A stretch of DNA of 64,000 bases from Lineus longissimus (Eukaryota; Nemertea; Pilidiophora; Heteronemertea; Lineidae): contig NC_088315.1 of NCBI RefSeq assembly GCF_910592395.1, forward strand, positions 9,676,501-9,740,500, in the 5' to 3' direction. How positions within the stretch are numbered: the stretch's first letter is position 1; the number at the start of each line of letters is the position of its first letter. The position numbers and the translations under genes were made by a program. Below the pieces are notes generated by a model, which saw only the letters and a program-made list of their open reading frames with translations, made no database searches and was not told the origin of the DNA. This document shows, piece by piece, positions 1 to 11,657 of the stretch.

Positions 1-978
1 ACTACCCAAACTTGTCTGAAGGCCTATGCCCGAGTTTTCCAACAGGGACAAAGTGTCACTACTATCTGTACCTCTTTCAGCATAATACTGCTCCCCCCGA
101 TCTTGTGAGTTTATCCGTTTATATGCAGGTGGAGGATGATTTAGATGTGTTCCATCCCGTCGTGGTACACCGACGTATGAAGGGTTGGTACGCGGAAACG
201 AACGTTTTGGTTTTGACGACAACATGGGACTCATCTCTACGAGTTGACGTATTTGTTCAGGATTGTAAGGTGGAGGATAATCCGAGCGATTGAATTCCTC
301 CAATTGCTGCTGTTGTTGTAAAATGGCGGGAGCATTATCCAGTGATCCACGAGACTGCGGCGATGAATCGTAAGAGCTCCTAGAATGCGACGATTCATAA
401 CCATGTCCGCCGTGACCATGGTGGCTGTGGCCGCGGGCGGGTAACGTATCAGCGTGATAGGTCCGAGTATTATCAACACTTCTTGGTGTAGTCGTTGCCT
501 GTACTGCACTATCCAATGAACTGCGGGACTGCGACTGTGAGCCGCTATCGCGCGAGTACGTCCCACTGTCATAATAACGTGTCTGTGAGCCGTTGTCTAA
601 AGTCCTATTTTGCGAGTTGTCGCCTGATGTCCGCGAACGCGAGACTGGACTGTCTCGCGAGCTGCGCGAGTGGGACGCACTACTGTCCAATGATCCTCGC
701 GTGTTGGTGCCGGTGTGAGAACCAGTGCTGTCATACGAAGCACTCCGGCCATGACTGACGCTGCTGTAAGAGCCACCGCTATCCACGGAACCACGTGACG
801 ATTCCCGCGATCGATGTGGACGTGGGGATTCCACCGACTTATGCGGGGACTCCCCTGACTCTTTTCGATGATAATGACCACTGGCGGGGGTGCTCCCTCT
901 TCGCCTATGATGTGACCTCTCGCCATTTATGTACCGTTCATCCTTCGTGTAATTTCGCCCGGACCCTGAGCGGTGGTG
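1..978 (-). CDS. ARHGAP39: ARHGAP39/Vilse large Ser/Arg-rich linker exon (cut by the window edge)
   Basis: A 326-codon open frame on the minus strand, from an acceptor TTTATTTTCAG at 979-989 to the window edge, with no stop. It begins HHRSGSGRNYTKDERY and is very rich in Ser, Arg, Gly, His, Asp and Tyr, so probably disordered. Notable segments are a repeated R-[GS]-S-[VL]-D-[SN] motif (codons 62-67, 94-99, 152-157, 210-215, with shorter variants at 125-129 and 166-170), a HSHHGHGGHG run (184-193), a five-Gln run (221-225), and two PPxY motifs, PPPY (235-238) and PPAY (283-286). PPxY motifs are ligands of WW domains, and the same gene encodes at least one. The frame joins the 90-nt exon upstream in phase 0. 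It is an internal exon, so there is no start codon; the MyTH4 and RhoGAP domains should follow to the left. Sequence similarity to the family is low here, as is usual for this linker. Confidence 0.85.
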
Positions 979-1467
979 CTGAAAATAAACGAACAGAATG
1001 AAATAAACATTTGAAGAAAACGAATCAACAAGAAAAGTATTTTATATACATTAGAGCTGGTTGAAAGACCAAAGCAAAACATTTGGCACTTGATCTGGCA
1101 CAAAACCTCAACTTAAATCGGGGACCACCATCATCCATCAGAGGCAATCAGTGTGGCTCACCTGAGGTTGTGGGTTCAACTCCATGCAAACAACGTTCAC
1201 ATATGATAAAGAGGCACTGAAGACAGTACAGGTTTCCTGGTATATTAGATTACAAACATATATATCACTAGAAACAAAATCTTTCTTTTTTAAATGATCA
1301 AACTACTTCACTGAATGATTAACAAAGGTGCTGTCAACCACAGATAACTGGTGGCACAGTTTAGTATCAGGTGAGGCATAATGCTGTCTATTTGAACAGG
1401 GGCACAACGTGAGTCATGTGTAGCTAAATTTCACCATCCCCCCTCCAAAATCACACACGATACTCAC
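979..1467 (-). other. ARHGAP39: ARHGAP39 intron, 489 bp
   Basis: Intron between the 90-nt exon and the large linker exon, with donor GTGAGTATC and acceptor TTTATTTTCAG on the minus strand. Around 1150-1190 on the plus strand there is a SINE-like fragment with GGTTCAACTCC, resembling a Pol III B box, but no full element could be delimited. No other feature seen. Confidence 0.8.
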
Positions 1468-1557
1468 ATATTTTTTGTTACCGGGATAAGGACTAGTCTG
1501 AGCACTATTCGTTGTCCGCACAGATGCAGACCTTTGGTGTGGATGAGGCTCACGTTT
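1468..1557 (-). CDS. ARHGAP39: ARHGAP39/Vilse linker exon
   Basis: A 90-nt, 30-codon exon with both boundaries in phase 0, starting KREPHPHQRSASVRTTNS and ending PGNKKY. The acceptor is TTTCCCTTCCAG and the donor is GTGAGTATC on the minus strand. It joins in frame to the upstream exon (ending TPTTP) and to the downstream exon (starting HHRSGSGR). The peptide is basic and Ser/Thr/Pro-rich, consistent with the low-complexity linker that separates the WW domains from the MyTH4-RhoGAP half of the family. QRSASV resembles a basophilic kinase or 14-3-3 site, but this is inference. I see no conserved family motif in this exon by itself; its assignment rests on good splice signals, matching phase and position between two other exons of the gene. 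Confidence 0.85.
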
Positions 1558-2022
1558 CTGGAAGGGAAAGTTGTTGTTAGGTTAAAAGCATACTGGGTTA
1601 CTGCCAACGCATGTTCATTAGGCCAGAGCTTATTCCGGATTCTGAAGCAGAAGCGATGAGGAGAGTCCACCTATATGGGATGGAGGTCTATCACAGGTTA
1701 TCTTCTGCGTTCAGCCTGCCTGTACTACTATCTTCAGTCCTGAGGCGGTGACGAGTGGCTAGTCATCTCAAGGTCTGGCCATGTTCCCTACAACTTCTCC
1801 TGTGTCCGCGAGCCAGAATTCCCATATCCATGTCCAGGGGACAGTCTGGTTGGATGTAAACTGGTGTCTGCACTTCTGTTCTGTCCGGCACTGAGCAGGT
1901 TATTTAATTATACTCCCTGGAACAGACAGCTGTGTGAGAGGAGGGAATCGTACTTTACAGACACCAAGATTCAACAGAGGAGAGCAGCAATCAAACTAAC
2001 TTCGATCACACTGACTTTGAGT

Positions 2023-3016
2023 TATAATTGCAGCACTCTTAATCATTATAAGATCATTGCAGTGCATTAACCATTATAAGATCATTGCAGAGCATTAACC
2101 ACTATAAGATCATTGCAGTGCATTAACCATTATAAGATCATTGCAGTGCATTAACCATTATAAGATCATTGCAGAGCATTAACCACTATAAGATCATTGC
2201 AGTGCATTAACCATTATAAGATCATTGCAGTGCATTAACCATTATAAGATCATTGCAGAGCATTAACCATTATAAGATCATTGCAGTGCATTAACCATTA
2301 TAAGATCATTGCAGAGCATTAACCACTATAAGATCATTGCAGAGCGTTAACCATTATAAGATCATTGCAGAGCATTAACCATTATAAGATCATTGCAGAG
2401 CATTAACCACTATAAGATCATTGCAGTGCATTAACTGTTATAAGATCATTGCAGTGCATTAACTGTTATAAGATCATTGCAGTGCATTAACCATTATAAG
2501 ATCATTGCAGTGCATTAACCATTATAAGATCATTGCAGTGCATTAACCGTTATAAGATCATTGCAGTGCATTAACTGTTATAAGATCATTGCAGTGCATT
2601 AACCATTATAAGATCATTGCAGTGCATTAACCGTTATAAGATCATTGCAGTGCATTAACCGTTATAAGATCATTGCAGTGCATTAACTGTTATAAGATCA
2701 TTGCAGTGCATTAACCGTTATAAGATCATTGCAGTGCATTAACTGTTATAAGATCATTGCAGTGCATTAACTGTTATAAGATCATTGCAGTGCATTAACC
2801 ATTATAAGATCATTGCAGTGCATTAACTGTTATAAGATCATTGCAGTGCATTAACTGTTATAAGATCATTGCAGTGCATTAACCATTATAAGATCATTGC
2901 AGTGCATTAACTGTTATAAGATCATTGCAGTGCATTAACCATTATAAGATCATTGCAGTGCATTAACTGTTATAAGATCATTGCAGTGCATTAACCGTTA
3001 TAAGATCATTGCAGAG
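2023..3016. repeat. 28-bp minisatellite, 35 copies
   Basis: The core ATAAGATCATTGCAG recurs every 28 bases from 2048 to 3000, giving 35 core copies and an exact 34 x 28 span with no net length change. A degenerate partial copy lies just before it. Two positions vary: GTGCATT versus GAGCATT, and AACCATT, AACCACT, AACCGTT or AACTGTT. The GAGCATT variants are confined to the first third and the AACTGTT/AACCGTT variants to the part after about 2425. The array lies inside an ARHGAP39 intron and has no open frame. Confidence 0.98.
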
Positions 3017-4759
3017 AACCAAACACTGATCACCATTTCCCACATTGATTATAGATGGCAAAGGCAAACAATCACCTTTCTTTCAAACCATAGAAAGGGT
3101 TAACGATAGCCTCAATAAATACCAGACAGAATGTCTAACATGAATCTCAAGGGGGAAAATAATGACTGAGTGGGACAAGACTGGGAAGGGAAGATGCAGC
3201 CATTAAAGAAATAAGATAGATCAAATGAATGTTTGTTCCCGATTCAGATCCCAAGGGTAATGCTTATACAGGCAATGGAAATATTTAGGGTGAGGTTTGG
3301 CGAGTCTGTGAAGTGATAGTCTATCTGAATGAATGCCGAGCGACTGTTTCTATGGGAAATATAGGTTTTTGAAGAAGACAAATCAATCCAAAGGATGTTT
3401 ATGGTTCAATCCCTAGTGGGCGGCAGAGAAATAGCTAGGAGGAGTTCAATTAGACATCCACACGCCATTTGGAGATTTATTAAGACATTTAAGTGATAGC
3501 ATTAAACAGAACTGATAGCAGTGTCTCCACAGACTGTTCCCTTGTGCAGTTTTTCCGTGTTCCATGTTTGCTTCTGACCTTGGGACGTAAAACCTTTGTC
3601 TGGCTTATTGGATGTTCCCTCCGGTTGTACCAGGGAACATGCTATGGAAACAACTGAAACAGTGCCACAATTCTACGAATTCATAAGGGCAGAGTCTAGA
3701 AGAGTACAATGGAGTTGACTTGAGCTGTCTTAAAGAAGTTTGGCGAATAAAACGGCCTTGCAAACAGCATGTTGGTATGGGGTAGGAGCTGTTGAAAAAT
3801 TGAGATCCAAACAATGTCTGTTCAATACGCAATATTTTTGCTAATCACAGAAATAAAGAGGTGGGTGGTATACAGTATTACCTCGAATGTCCCTCCTGGG
3901 CACAAGCATGGTCCCAATGCTGACAACATATTTCAAGAGACAGGAGAATCTCTCCTCAAGAATGAATCCCAAACTTTTGCCAGGCCACGAACACCTCAAT
4001 CGTCAACAAGGCAAATCTCACAAGTAACGTATCCTTGTATTACCGATCGGCAACAGCCAAATCACCAATGTCCACTTTAAAAGTTTGAGTCCAATGAATT
4101 ACATTAAAGTAACAATTAAGGACTTGCTGGTGAAAATCTGCCAAATGTTGGTATCTCAACGAATCCATCCAACAAGACTGAGATGAAATGAAGAACTGAC
4201 CAAGGAAACCTGATCTTCCTGCTCTCGTCCAAAGCAGGAAGAAGTATGGAGCATGCAGCCAATCCAAATGAGATATCCCATTGTTCATCATCTGTTTTGT
4301 TTCTTCAGAGTTTACAAAAAACTTTAATACATAAATCTACACGAAAGTATAGGAAAATCGTGTATTCTAAGCTTGGATTGAGTTGCACATGTTTGTCAAC
4401 AATCCATGTTAAGATTACCTAAATTTACAGTACATCAATGTACACATGTACACTATGGTATATCAGTTGAAACGTATATTCAACTGTATTTGAACAATCT
4501 TCATCATGATCATGCTCAGATACCTTTCTTTCAAATATTGTGTTTCTCTGAACAGGAAGGAGGAGGTGAACGCACTTGGTTGCCTAATAAACCTTGGTAG
4601 ACCACAACTGGTTCACCGTCCAGACCAGCACCTGTCCATCCTGATGAGGAAGGAAGTTGCAGCTGAACCATTTAAAGGTGTTCACCACCCGTGTGCATTG
4701 TATTTACTGGTGGCTCAGGAAAATAGGATTACACATGCCCCTGTATTCTGTGAGCACTT

Positions 4760-4942
4760 GTCCGTAAGGTGCCAAAACCGAACCAGACCAATCTAGATCA
4801 GTTTTGTTTGATCGTACTCCCGCGAAGGTCCACTTTTTTGACCACATCAACCAGACCAGATCACGTTGGCGCGTGTTTACACGGAAGACCAATTTTGATC
4901 AATCCAGATCAATCAAGATTGGTTTGGTCCCGTGTTAACGGA
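4760..4942. mobile_element. Probable fold-back mini-transposon
   Basis: The left end reads GTCCGTAAGGTGCC followed by CAGACCAATCTAGATCA. The right end, read inverted, is GTCCGTTAACACGGGACC followed by AACCAATCTTGATTGATC. The two ends are imperfect inverted copies of about 35-40 bp around a centre with repeated CCAGACCAGATCA and GATCAATC pieces. No clear target duplication was seen, so the superfamily is not assigned. Confidence 0.5.
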
Positions 4943-5073
4943 CCTCATGCCTTAGATTCTTTCTGAAGATTTACATTCTTTCTGAAGATTTACATTTCCC
5001 CTCAGCTGCTCCCAGTGCCTGTTAGGGAATCTCGACAATAAGAGTAAATAAATGAAGAATGTGACAAACTTAC

Positions 5074-5166
5074 TGGTGTGGTTGGTGTCTGCGTGGACAT
5101 CTCACACTTAACCACTGCCTTGCGTATCGCGTCATCTTCTCGAACTTCCGTGTTCTGTTTAAGCGT
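5074..5166 (-). CDS. ARHGAP39: ARHGAP39/Vilse exon following the WW2 exon
   Basis: A 93-nt, 31-codon exon with both boundaries in phase 0. It starts TLKQNTEVRED and ends MSTQTPTTP. The previous exon ends IIPLAKLQ, so the junction reads LAKLQ-TLKQNTE. Vertebrate ARHGAP39 carries the same string at this place, which confirms both the join and the 21.6-kb intron between the exons. The acceptor on the minus strand is CTTGTACTTGCAG and the donor is GTAAGTTT, both close to consensus. The first seven residues continue the conserved segment after WW2. The rest is polar and opens the disordered linker, and I see no domain in it. The exon is too short to stand out as an open reading frame. It was found by reading splice sites and checking frame continuity. 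Confidence 0.93.
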
Positions 5167-5422
5167 CTGCAAGTACAAGAGGAAACGAAAGATTAATCAG
5201 TTGTCATGTTTACGAAAGTTGTTCTCCAATTCGAACAGAAGAGGAAGAATTTTAACTGAGGAATAGTATGCAACATCACAAGGAAGTGATTGTCTCAAGT
5301 CTGCAATGGAAAGGATAACACAAGAAGATTTGTGGGCGTTTTTTTTTAAATTGATCATAAAACCTAATTTCAGTTGTCCTTTCAACATTGAGTTGGAGGG
5401 ACATTTGGTGCATCAATATTTT

Positions 5423-5643
5423 AAAGGGACACTATAGGCAGTTGCTAGGTTGGCAAGATAAAGTCACACAATGTCGCCAAAAGGGGTCTCTCCCATCTCA
5501 CAGTACGTCAAAACTATTCAGGCTTTTACAACGAATATATGTAGTGCTGAATCTGACATGTCCCAGTGCCCTTACTGTGCATAGTAGTCATCCAAATATG
5601 GCCAATTTAACCCCACTGCTCCTGCCTATTAAGTCCCCCTTTT
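5423..5643 (+). repeat. Dispersed repeat, AAAGGGACACTATAGGCAG family
   Basis: Begins AAAGGGACACTATAGGCAG and ends near GCTCCTGCCTATTAAG plus a CCCCCTTTT tract. A diverged second copy lies at 41234-41440 with the same order of blocks: the GGCAG start, GCTAGGT, GATAAAGT, GGTCTCTCC, GACAGTGCAT/CATAGTAGTC and CTCCTGCCTAT. The elements look like old SINE- or MITE-type copies. Neither contains an open frame of note. Confidence 0.7.
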
Positions 5644-8600
5644 AGGAGGAAGCTACCAAGGGCAGGCCAGAACACTTCAAATCATACATCTTACATTTTT
5701 ATTCATCCACTCTGAAGAATAGATTTGTCTTTGACAAACACATCAAGAAAACCTAATTACTTGAACGGATTCTTCAAATAGAGGAGCTCGATGCTTTAAG
5801 CAATGCGGCGAAGAGGAATAAATTGGAATTCATTTGTTTCTTGAGAGCCTATATTCCGGCAGTAATGTCAACAGAAATGACAATCTGTATCTATAAAGTA
5901 ATGGATTGAGCCACACAGAATGACAGTTTCTTCTCAAGAGTCGCTCTCAAAGATGCTTCAAGCAGATGACATAAACATCAGTTCAGTAAAGGGAGAGGCT
6001 GGACTCTGCTTGAAACTATATTCATGATCTTTTAGGCAGCCGGTCCTGACAGGCGGATTTAGGGAGAAGTATTGCTCCGCTCATTTGAGAAGATATTTCA
6101 AATTGAACACAATTTTGAATTTCAAGTGACGGAGCACCCCCTCTTTCTCTTAATCATAGATCCTCCCAGGCCCTCAAATCCTCAAAAACAGTCAGCGCCT
6201 TTGATGACTGAAAGCTCATCGCAGCTTTCTAATTTAGTGATTCTTCCACCGAAAAAGCTGCAGCATGATGATGATGATTACACTTAAAGAGTAAAACGAT
6301 TTGAACTGCACTGTCATAGCAAGCATTTAAAATGGCCCTGAAATTTCAGAGCAGGTTTAAGGTCGCATGCCGCACTGGCCTGTATGTGCTTAATTGGCCC
6401 TTTCCGTTAAAAAAGGGCACTTGTCCATGGAGGCCACTATTTACATCGTGTGGCATTACAGGATTAAATATCGTGGTACGACCTCTGTTGCAGCAGGGTG
6501 CATCGTTTTTACAAATCCTGGACTGTTAACAACTCAGACCACAACTTGATTAGGTCTTTGACTATCATCTTTGTCAAGACGGCCGACCTAGTTTATTTGC
6601 ACACTTCTTCAAGCAGTTGATTTTAAGTGCCCGATTTTTTCAAGTGGCAATATTTTGGCACAAAATTGGGTCAGTTTTGATTCATCTTCCTGGTGTCTCG
6701 TATAAATCGTATTTTGATGATTTTTACAGTGCTATCTATTGACCCTTTAACTGACAGATCTAGTTTTAACATTTTGAAAGCCATTACACAATTAGAAATA
6801 ACTTTTTTTAGCTTTTGAAACATATTTTTAATGGTTTTTTTGGCCAACCCAAATTTGCATCCCGTAGAGATTGTTCCGTAAAATGTTTTTTTGTGGGGTT
6901 CTGAAAAACTTCCAAGGGTTTGGAAAAAAACGTTATTCCTAAGAGTGTACCTGAACAAACAGATCATGTCTGAACATTTTACAAGACGTTACCTTATCAT
7001 CATCTCCACCACTGGCAGAAGCTGATGCTTCTACAAGAAGGGCCAACCGTAACCTCAGAGCCTTTATTCCACATATCACAACCATGATCTTCCACCTCTA
7101 CAACTTTTCGATGATCAAAATCTGTCGAGAATTCCACTCACAAAAGTTACCGCCAGTCTAATCCAAGGACATATATCATGACATCACCATTCCAACCCAA
7201 AGTGCACAATATCTCCATAACCTGGCCCGCTACAGAAAATATATCACACAGGTTTGTCTAATGCGGAAATGATTATCCTACGATCATCAATTTTCCCTTG
7301 AACTGTCAGATTTCTCCATTTTCTATTATCCAATAGTCGTCAATGCATAATTTCATATTTCCTGGTGCTAATCATCACAAATAATGATGACATCTGAAAG
7401 ACGCACACTGTTGAAACAAATAAAGGTGTTATTCTGTCCAATATCCAAAATTTTAGTTTTTCATTTCCTCAAGTATAAACTTGCTTGTTATGACATTAAC
7501 AGTCAATGCCAGAACCCCAAATGTCACAGCCAAAGTTCCCCTGTCAGTTTATACCATACACCACCACAAGTCACCCAACCTCATCAGATCATGCAAATAT
7601 TATCCTTTATTATATGCATAACATGTCCTCAAACCATTATTTTAGCGGTCCCAGAAAGTAGGATGATGGATTGTGTCAGTACATCACCCGAGTCAACCAT
7701 CCTGCCTCATTATCATCTATTACATGTTTACAGGAGTTCATTAGTTGTGTACTGATGAGTTCCAACAAGTCTGCAATCCCTTGGCCAAATGTATCAGGGT
7801 GTGAGCAAACACGAAATTGTCCTTGGACTACATAGGCCTTAGAAACATTTCCTTCCTGTTTTTCATTCAAACTGATCCGACTGAACTGTCCTTTGCTACA
7901 CAGGCAGACTGACAGTCTGTGCTTCTGGTCAGCATCGACTTCAACCTAACCAGGAAACAAGCTCCTTGGTGTCAATCCCTCCGTGTGTGTGCTAAGACTT
8001 GGGGCTTGGTCGAAACTCAAACTCCAAATGCATCTACCGAAACTGTATCTCAGGATGTAGTTTCCAGTAATATCAGACCAGCAATAAGTCTTTGGAGACT
8101 TTTGAATGTCACAACTCCAAACACACTGCAACAGACGGTGTCCTCGAGAGTTTAAATAGAGTTGACCATATCTGCAATTCCAGAATTTGAGGAAGTTGGC
8201 CACGCGATTGAAAGTCACGGTTTTATTCCAGTATCTGAGTAGATAGACATGAGAGTCCTTGAGGCCTATAAGTGTCCACTTCCTACACTTGTGTCAGCGC
8301 CCCATCATGTTTCAACATTAATAGGAATCCTCTAAAGTAGATTTTACCCTTTGTTACACATAACATGCCCTCAAACCATTATTTTAGCGGTGCTGGAATG
8401 TCCTACATGAATTTTAAATAGATATGAAATCCCACGATGAACATATTGCAATCTGTTCGAAAACAGGGGGTTGAAATATTAACATTATTAACTCGACAAA
8501 AACATGATCTTCTACATTTCGGTAACAAGATTAGAAAGCACAGAGTGAATTATCAATCCAAAAAAGATGTCCCGTGGTATTTCAAAATCCATGAGCAAAA

Positions 8601-9035
8601 CTAGGAATATCCAGAGGCAACAGTCGGCGGTCCTTGGAAGCCATCCTCGCCCGAATGATTTAGATGGCAAAATGGCCCCAAAGCAGCGAAGGCAATGACA
8701 GCTAAAAGCAAATCTGTTCACAGCATTTCTCCACTCAAGGTTCCCCTATTCCAACTAATTACCGCCCGCGTGCATTTAACTACTCCTGCCATTTGCCCTT
8801 TGATGACTTAATGACTCCACCGCCAGTTGTTAAGGAACGTCCAATTATGAAGATATCACTGGCACCTGGCCTTGACGGTGGAAAAAACTCCACTCATTAT
8901 TTGTAACCATCTAATGGTGCTGCAGGAGATTCTAACGAGTGCGGTGACTGCATTTTGAGGCAACCAGAAACCACATGAATGAATGCAGAAGCAAGAGGAC
9001 AATAACCTTAGTCCAGGCACTTATTTTCACAGATA

Positions 9036-9181
9036 CAGTAGAACCTCCCTTAGCGGACACTAGTTTTGGTCCCAAATTAGGTGTTTTTTTCAATCAATTT
9101 GACCTCTCTAATCAGGACACCTCTCTATTAAGGACAGCACTTGTCAGTCCCCAGGTTGTCCTTAATAGAGAGGTTCTACTA
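9036..9181. mobile_element. Tc1/mariner-type mini-element (copy 1)
   Basis: The left end CAGTAGAACCTCCCTTAGCG is matched by the inverted right end GAGAGGTTCTACT. It is flanked by TA on both sides (9034-9035 and 9182-9183), as expected for Tc1/mariner insertion. The interior is also nearly palindromic (CTCTCTATTAAGGACA against TGTCCTTAATAGAGAG). It has no coding capacity, so it is non-autonomous. Copies 3 and 4 share the same block order. Confidence 0.85.
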
Positions 9182-9315
9182 TACATTCAAAAGTTGCAAA
9201 AGTGTCCAAATTCGTATCCCATTCCCCCTCCCCTCATATCTATATATCTATTAGTTGGTTTGTTGCGTTGCAGTCTAAGCTCTCTAATCCTATGACCTCA
9301 CATCAGATTCAAGCA

Positions 9316-9403
9316 CAGAAGAACCTCCTTTAGCAGACACCTCTCTAATAAGGACACCCTCTCCATTAAGGACACTACACTCCTTAATAGAGAGGTTATA
9401 CTG
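9316..9403. mobile_element. Tc1/mariner-type mini-element (copy 2, short)
   Basis: Shortened relative of the element at 9036-9181: CAGAAGAACCTCCTTTAGCA at the left and GAGAGGTTATACTG at the right, with CTCTCTAATAAGGACAC in between. The middle block found in the other copies (GGTCCCAAATT) is missing. A TA follows the right end, but the left flank is CA. Confidence 0.75.
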
Positions 9404-11602
9404 TATTCTTAGTGTCAAGTTTTCAATGTGACGACATCATTTGTTGCACTACAAATCTGGATTGATTGGTGTCCCCGACACATTTTTCTCCACATTAATT
9501 TAAATATGTTGAATGCTATCGCATGACCATGTGCTCATTATGGAGCCTGACTTGAATAGTAAGAAGTGGTCTTATACTGGTGAATCTAGAGTATATTGGT
9601 AGATTTTCTGTGCAGTTTCACAGCCAACCAGGTAGCAGAATGTCCATGACAAAAAAGTTTTCAAATCTCTTCAATGGCATAGCTGGATGCTTGCTGAAAC
9701 AAAACCGGCACAGCAGGTCACACTTAAACACAATGAGTTTAGAGTGTTGCTTCCAATAGTTTTGTTACCGACATACTCTTGGCACAAGACTGAAACAAAA
9801 TCATCACTTATTAGTTCACACTACACCAGCTGAAAAGCCACTTTTTAAATGTTCTCACTTAGTTGTAGTTGGTGGACTGCCTAAAACAAACAATAATGCA
9901 ATCTTCATCATTTAAAGCTGATGAGTCAAATATCCATTCCGGAGTACGGCCTAAGCCGAGGGAATGTTCGTGATGTGCATTTGCATCTTCTACTGAATTT
10001 ACCCATTACCCCCAGTGCACAACTCGAAAGCCTGGTATTCTCTGCAGAGACCGTAGGGTACACTTTGAGGGAAAGCATAGTATTCATCAGATTCCCCAGG
10101 GTTAACACTATCACTTGAAAATTACTGCAGACACATCTGTCTTCTTCATGTATGAGAACCCACTGACCATGAGGCAGGAAACAATCAAAAGGCAATCACA
10201 ATGCCATCAAAAAGTTATTTGGGTCCACCCCTGACCAATTAGAGGGAGAGGCTGATGATGTTGCTCATTAGTCAATGACACCCAATGACAAGGACCAATA
10301 GAACACCATAGAACACTTTGAATTAATAAGCACAGAATATGCACAGCCTTTTTACAAGCCATTTTGTATTGTCTTATGAAAATTTTCAAACATTTCTGAA
10401 AACTTTGGATGTTGACATTTTGATCCTCTTTCAGAAAAATAGTACATAATAGGCTTCTAAGGGCATTACAGTACTGGTATCCGTTTTCTTTCAAGGACAA
10501 GCCTACCATCCGGAATGATGAAGAAAGTGTCAATCTTAATGAGTAATGTAAAGACTGATACGACGGCAAATGAATTAGATTATAGAAGAACGTGTCAGAA
10601 ATAATCACATAATTTGCTTTGACAGCGAGAAGCCTGTGTGTTAGAAAATATCGACATTTTAGAAAATTGTCCTTGTTTTAGGAAATTCAATTTGAGGTTG
10701 CAGCTTCTTGATGGGGGACTTGATGATGTCTCACTAATGTGGTATATATATTATAGGTAGCAGTATTTGTAAGAGCTAAGAAACTGAAGTGAGAATAAAG
10801 TGCATGTACTTGGAAAATGAGCGTCTTTAATCACAGCTTATATCTTAATGGCTACTTAGCGCAGTTACAATCAGTTATCGCTGCGTTTGATAGTGACTTG
10901 CTGGTCGCTGCACATGCGATGACTGGGCAAACCAGCAATTATCATCGCATTTTAAATCGCAGTTCGCAGTGACTTAGAACTGTGCCACTGGTGACAGTCT
11001 ATATTTCTGGTCGCATCATAAAACTCAGGCACAAGACGAAGGTTGCCAATCACAAAATGGCACTTGTTTTTACTCTGAACACCAAATCTTTGATTGACGA
11101 AGCTATTGCCAGGAGGCAGCACTAGTGCTGTCCTGGCAAGAGATACATCCCAGAGATTAAATTTGGGCGACTTGAAACTAATTAATTTCAACTCGGTGAA
11201 CCTCCTGACAAAAAACTTAGTCTTTTTTGGCATCAAAATACTTTTGCTACAGTCCCTAACCTCGTGAGAAAAAGATATAACTCCTCCAGCTTTTTTTCTG
11301 CAACATACTGTACCATCATCGAAGACAATGCACCCGCTACAGCCATGACACATCCATAGACAATGCCCCCTCAATCAGACCAATATGTCACTTCATCAAG
11401 CCCCCTTCTTCTCTATTTACATAAACGGAGGGAATAAATCCATTATATATAGATATATGACCTGCTTTTAACCGATTTCCATTTTGAAGAGTCAGGAGTC
11501 AATTCTGACTTTCCTGTCAATGGAACCTTCTTTCCTGCTTGACGGCAACAATATTGAAGTCATTAAGTGATGCATATATTGATTTGAAGTCATGAAGTGA
11601 TA

Positions 11603-11657
11603 CCAAAAACACATTAATTCTTCAAAGTAGTTTAACTTTGAGGTAATGTGTTTTTGG
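11603..11657. repeat. Near-perfect hairpin, 55 nt
   Basis: CCAAAAACACATTA at the left pairs with TAATGTGTTTTTGG at the right. A second stem segment, TCAAAGT with ACTTTGA, is separated from the first by a small internal loop, leaving a terminal loop of about six bases. It may be the core of a fold-back element or a transcribed hairpin; nothing distinguishes these. Confidence 0.75.

Larger units (their letters stand above)
1558..5073 (-). other. ARHGAP39: ARHGAP39 intron, 3.5 kb
   Basis: Intron between the 93-nt and 90-nt exons. It contains the 28-bp minisatellite (2023-3016), an inverted-repeat element (4760-4942) and a two-copy 21-bp duplication at about 4956-4997. The stretch 3020-4755 is unique-looking AT-rich DNA, and I recognise no gene or repeat in it. 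Confidence 0.8.

Noticed and set aside
1140-1190. tRNA gene suggested by GGTTCAACTCC (also 40190-40230, GGTTCAATACC)
   Set aside because: No cloverleaf can be formed around the B-box-like words; they are better read as SINE fragments.
2023-3016. CRISPR-like regular spacing
   Set aside because: The array is one continuous repeat without distinct spacers, in a eukaryotic intron. The 42-bp and 55-bp arrays were rejected for the same reason.
10952-11374. 140-codon minus-strand frame next to GC-richer sequence at 10850-10980
   Set aside because: Considered as a Harbinger-type transposase remnant, but no catalytic or family motif is visible.
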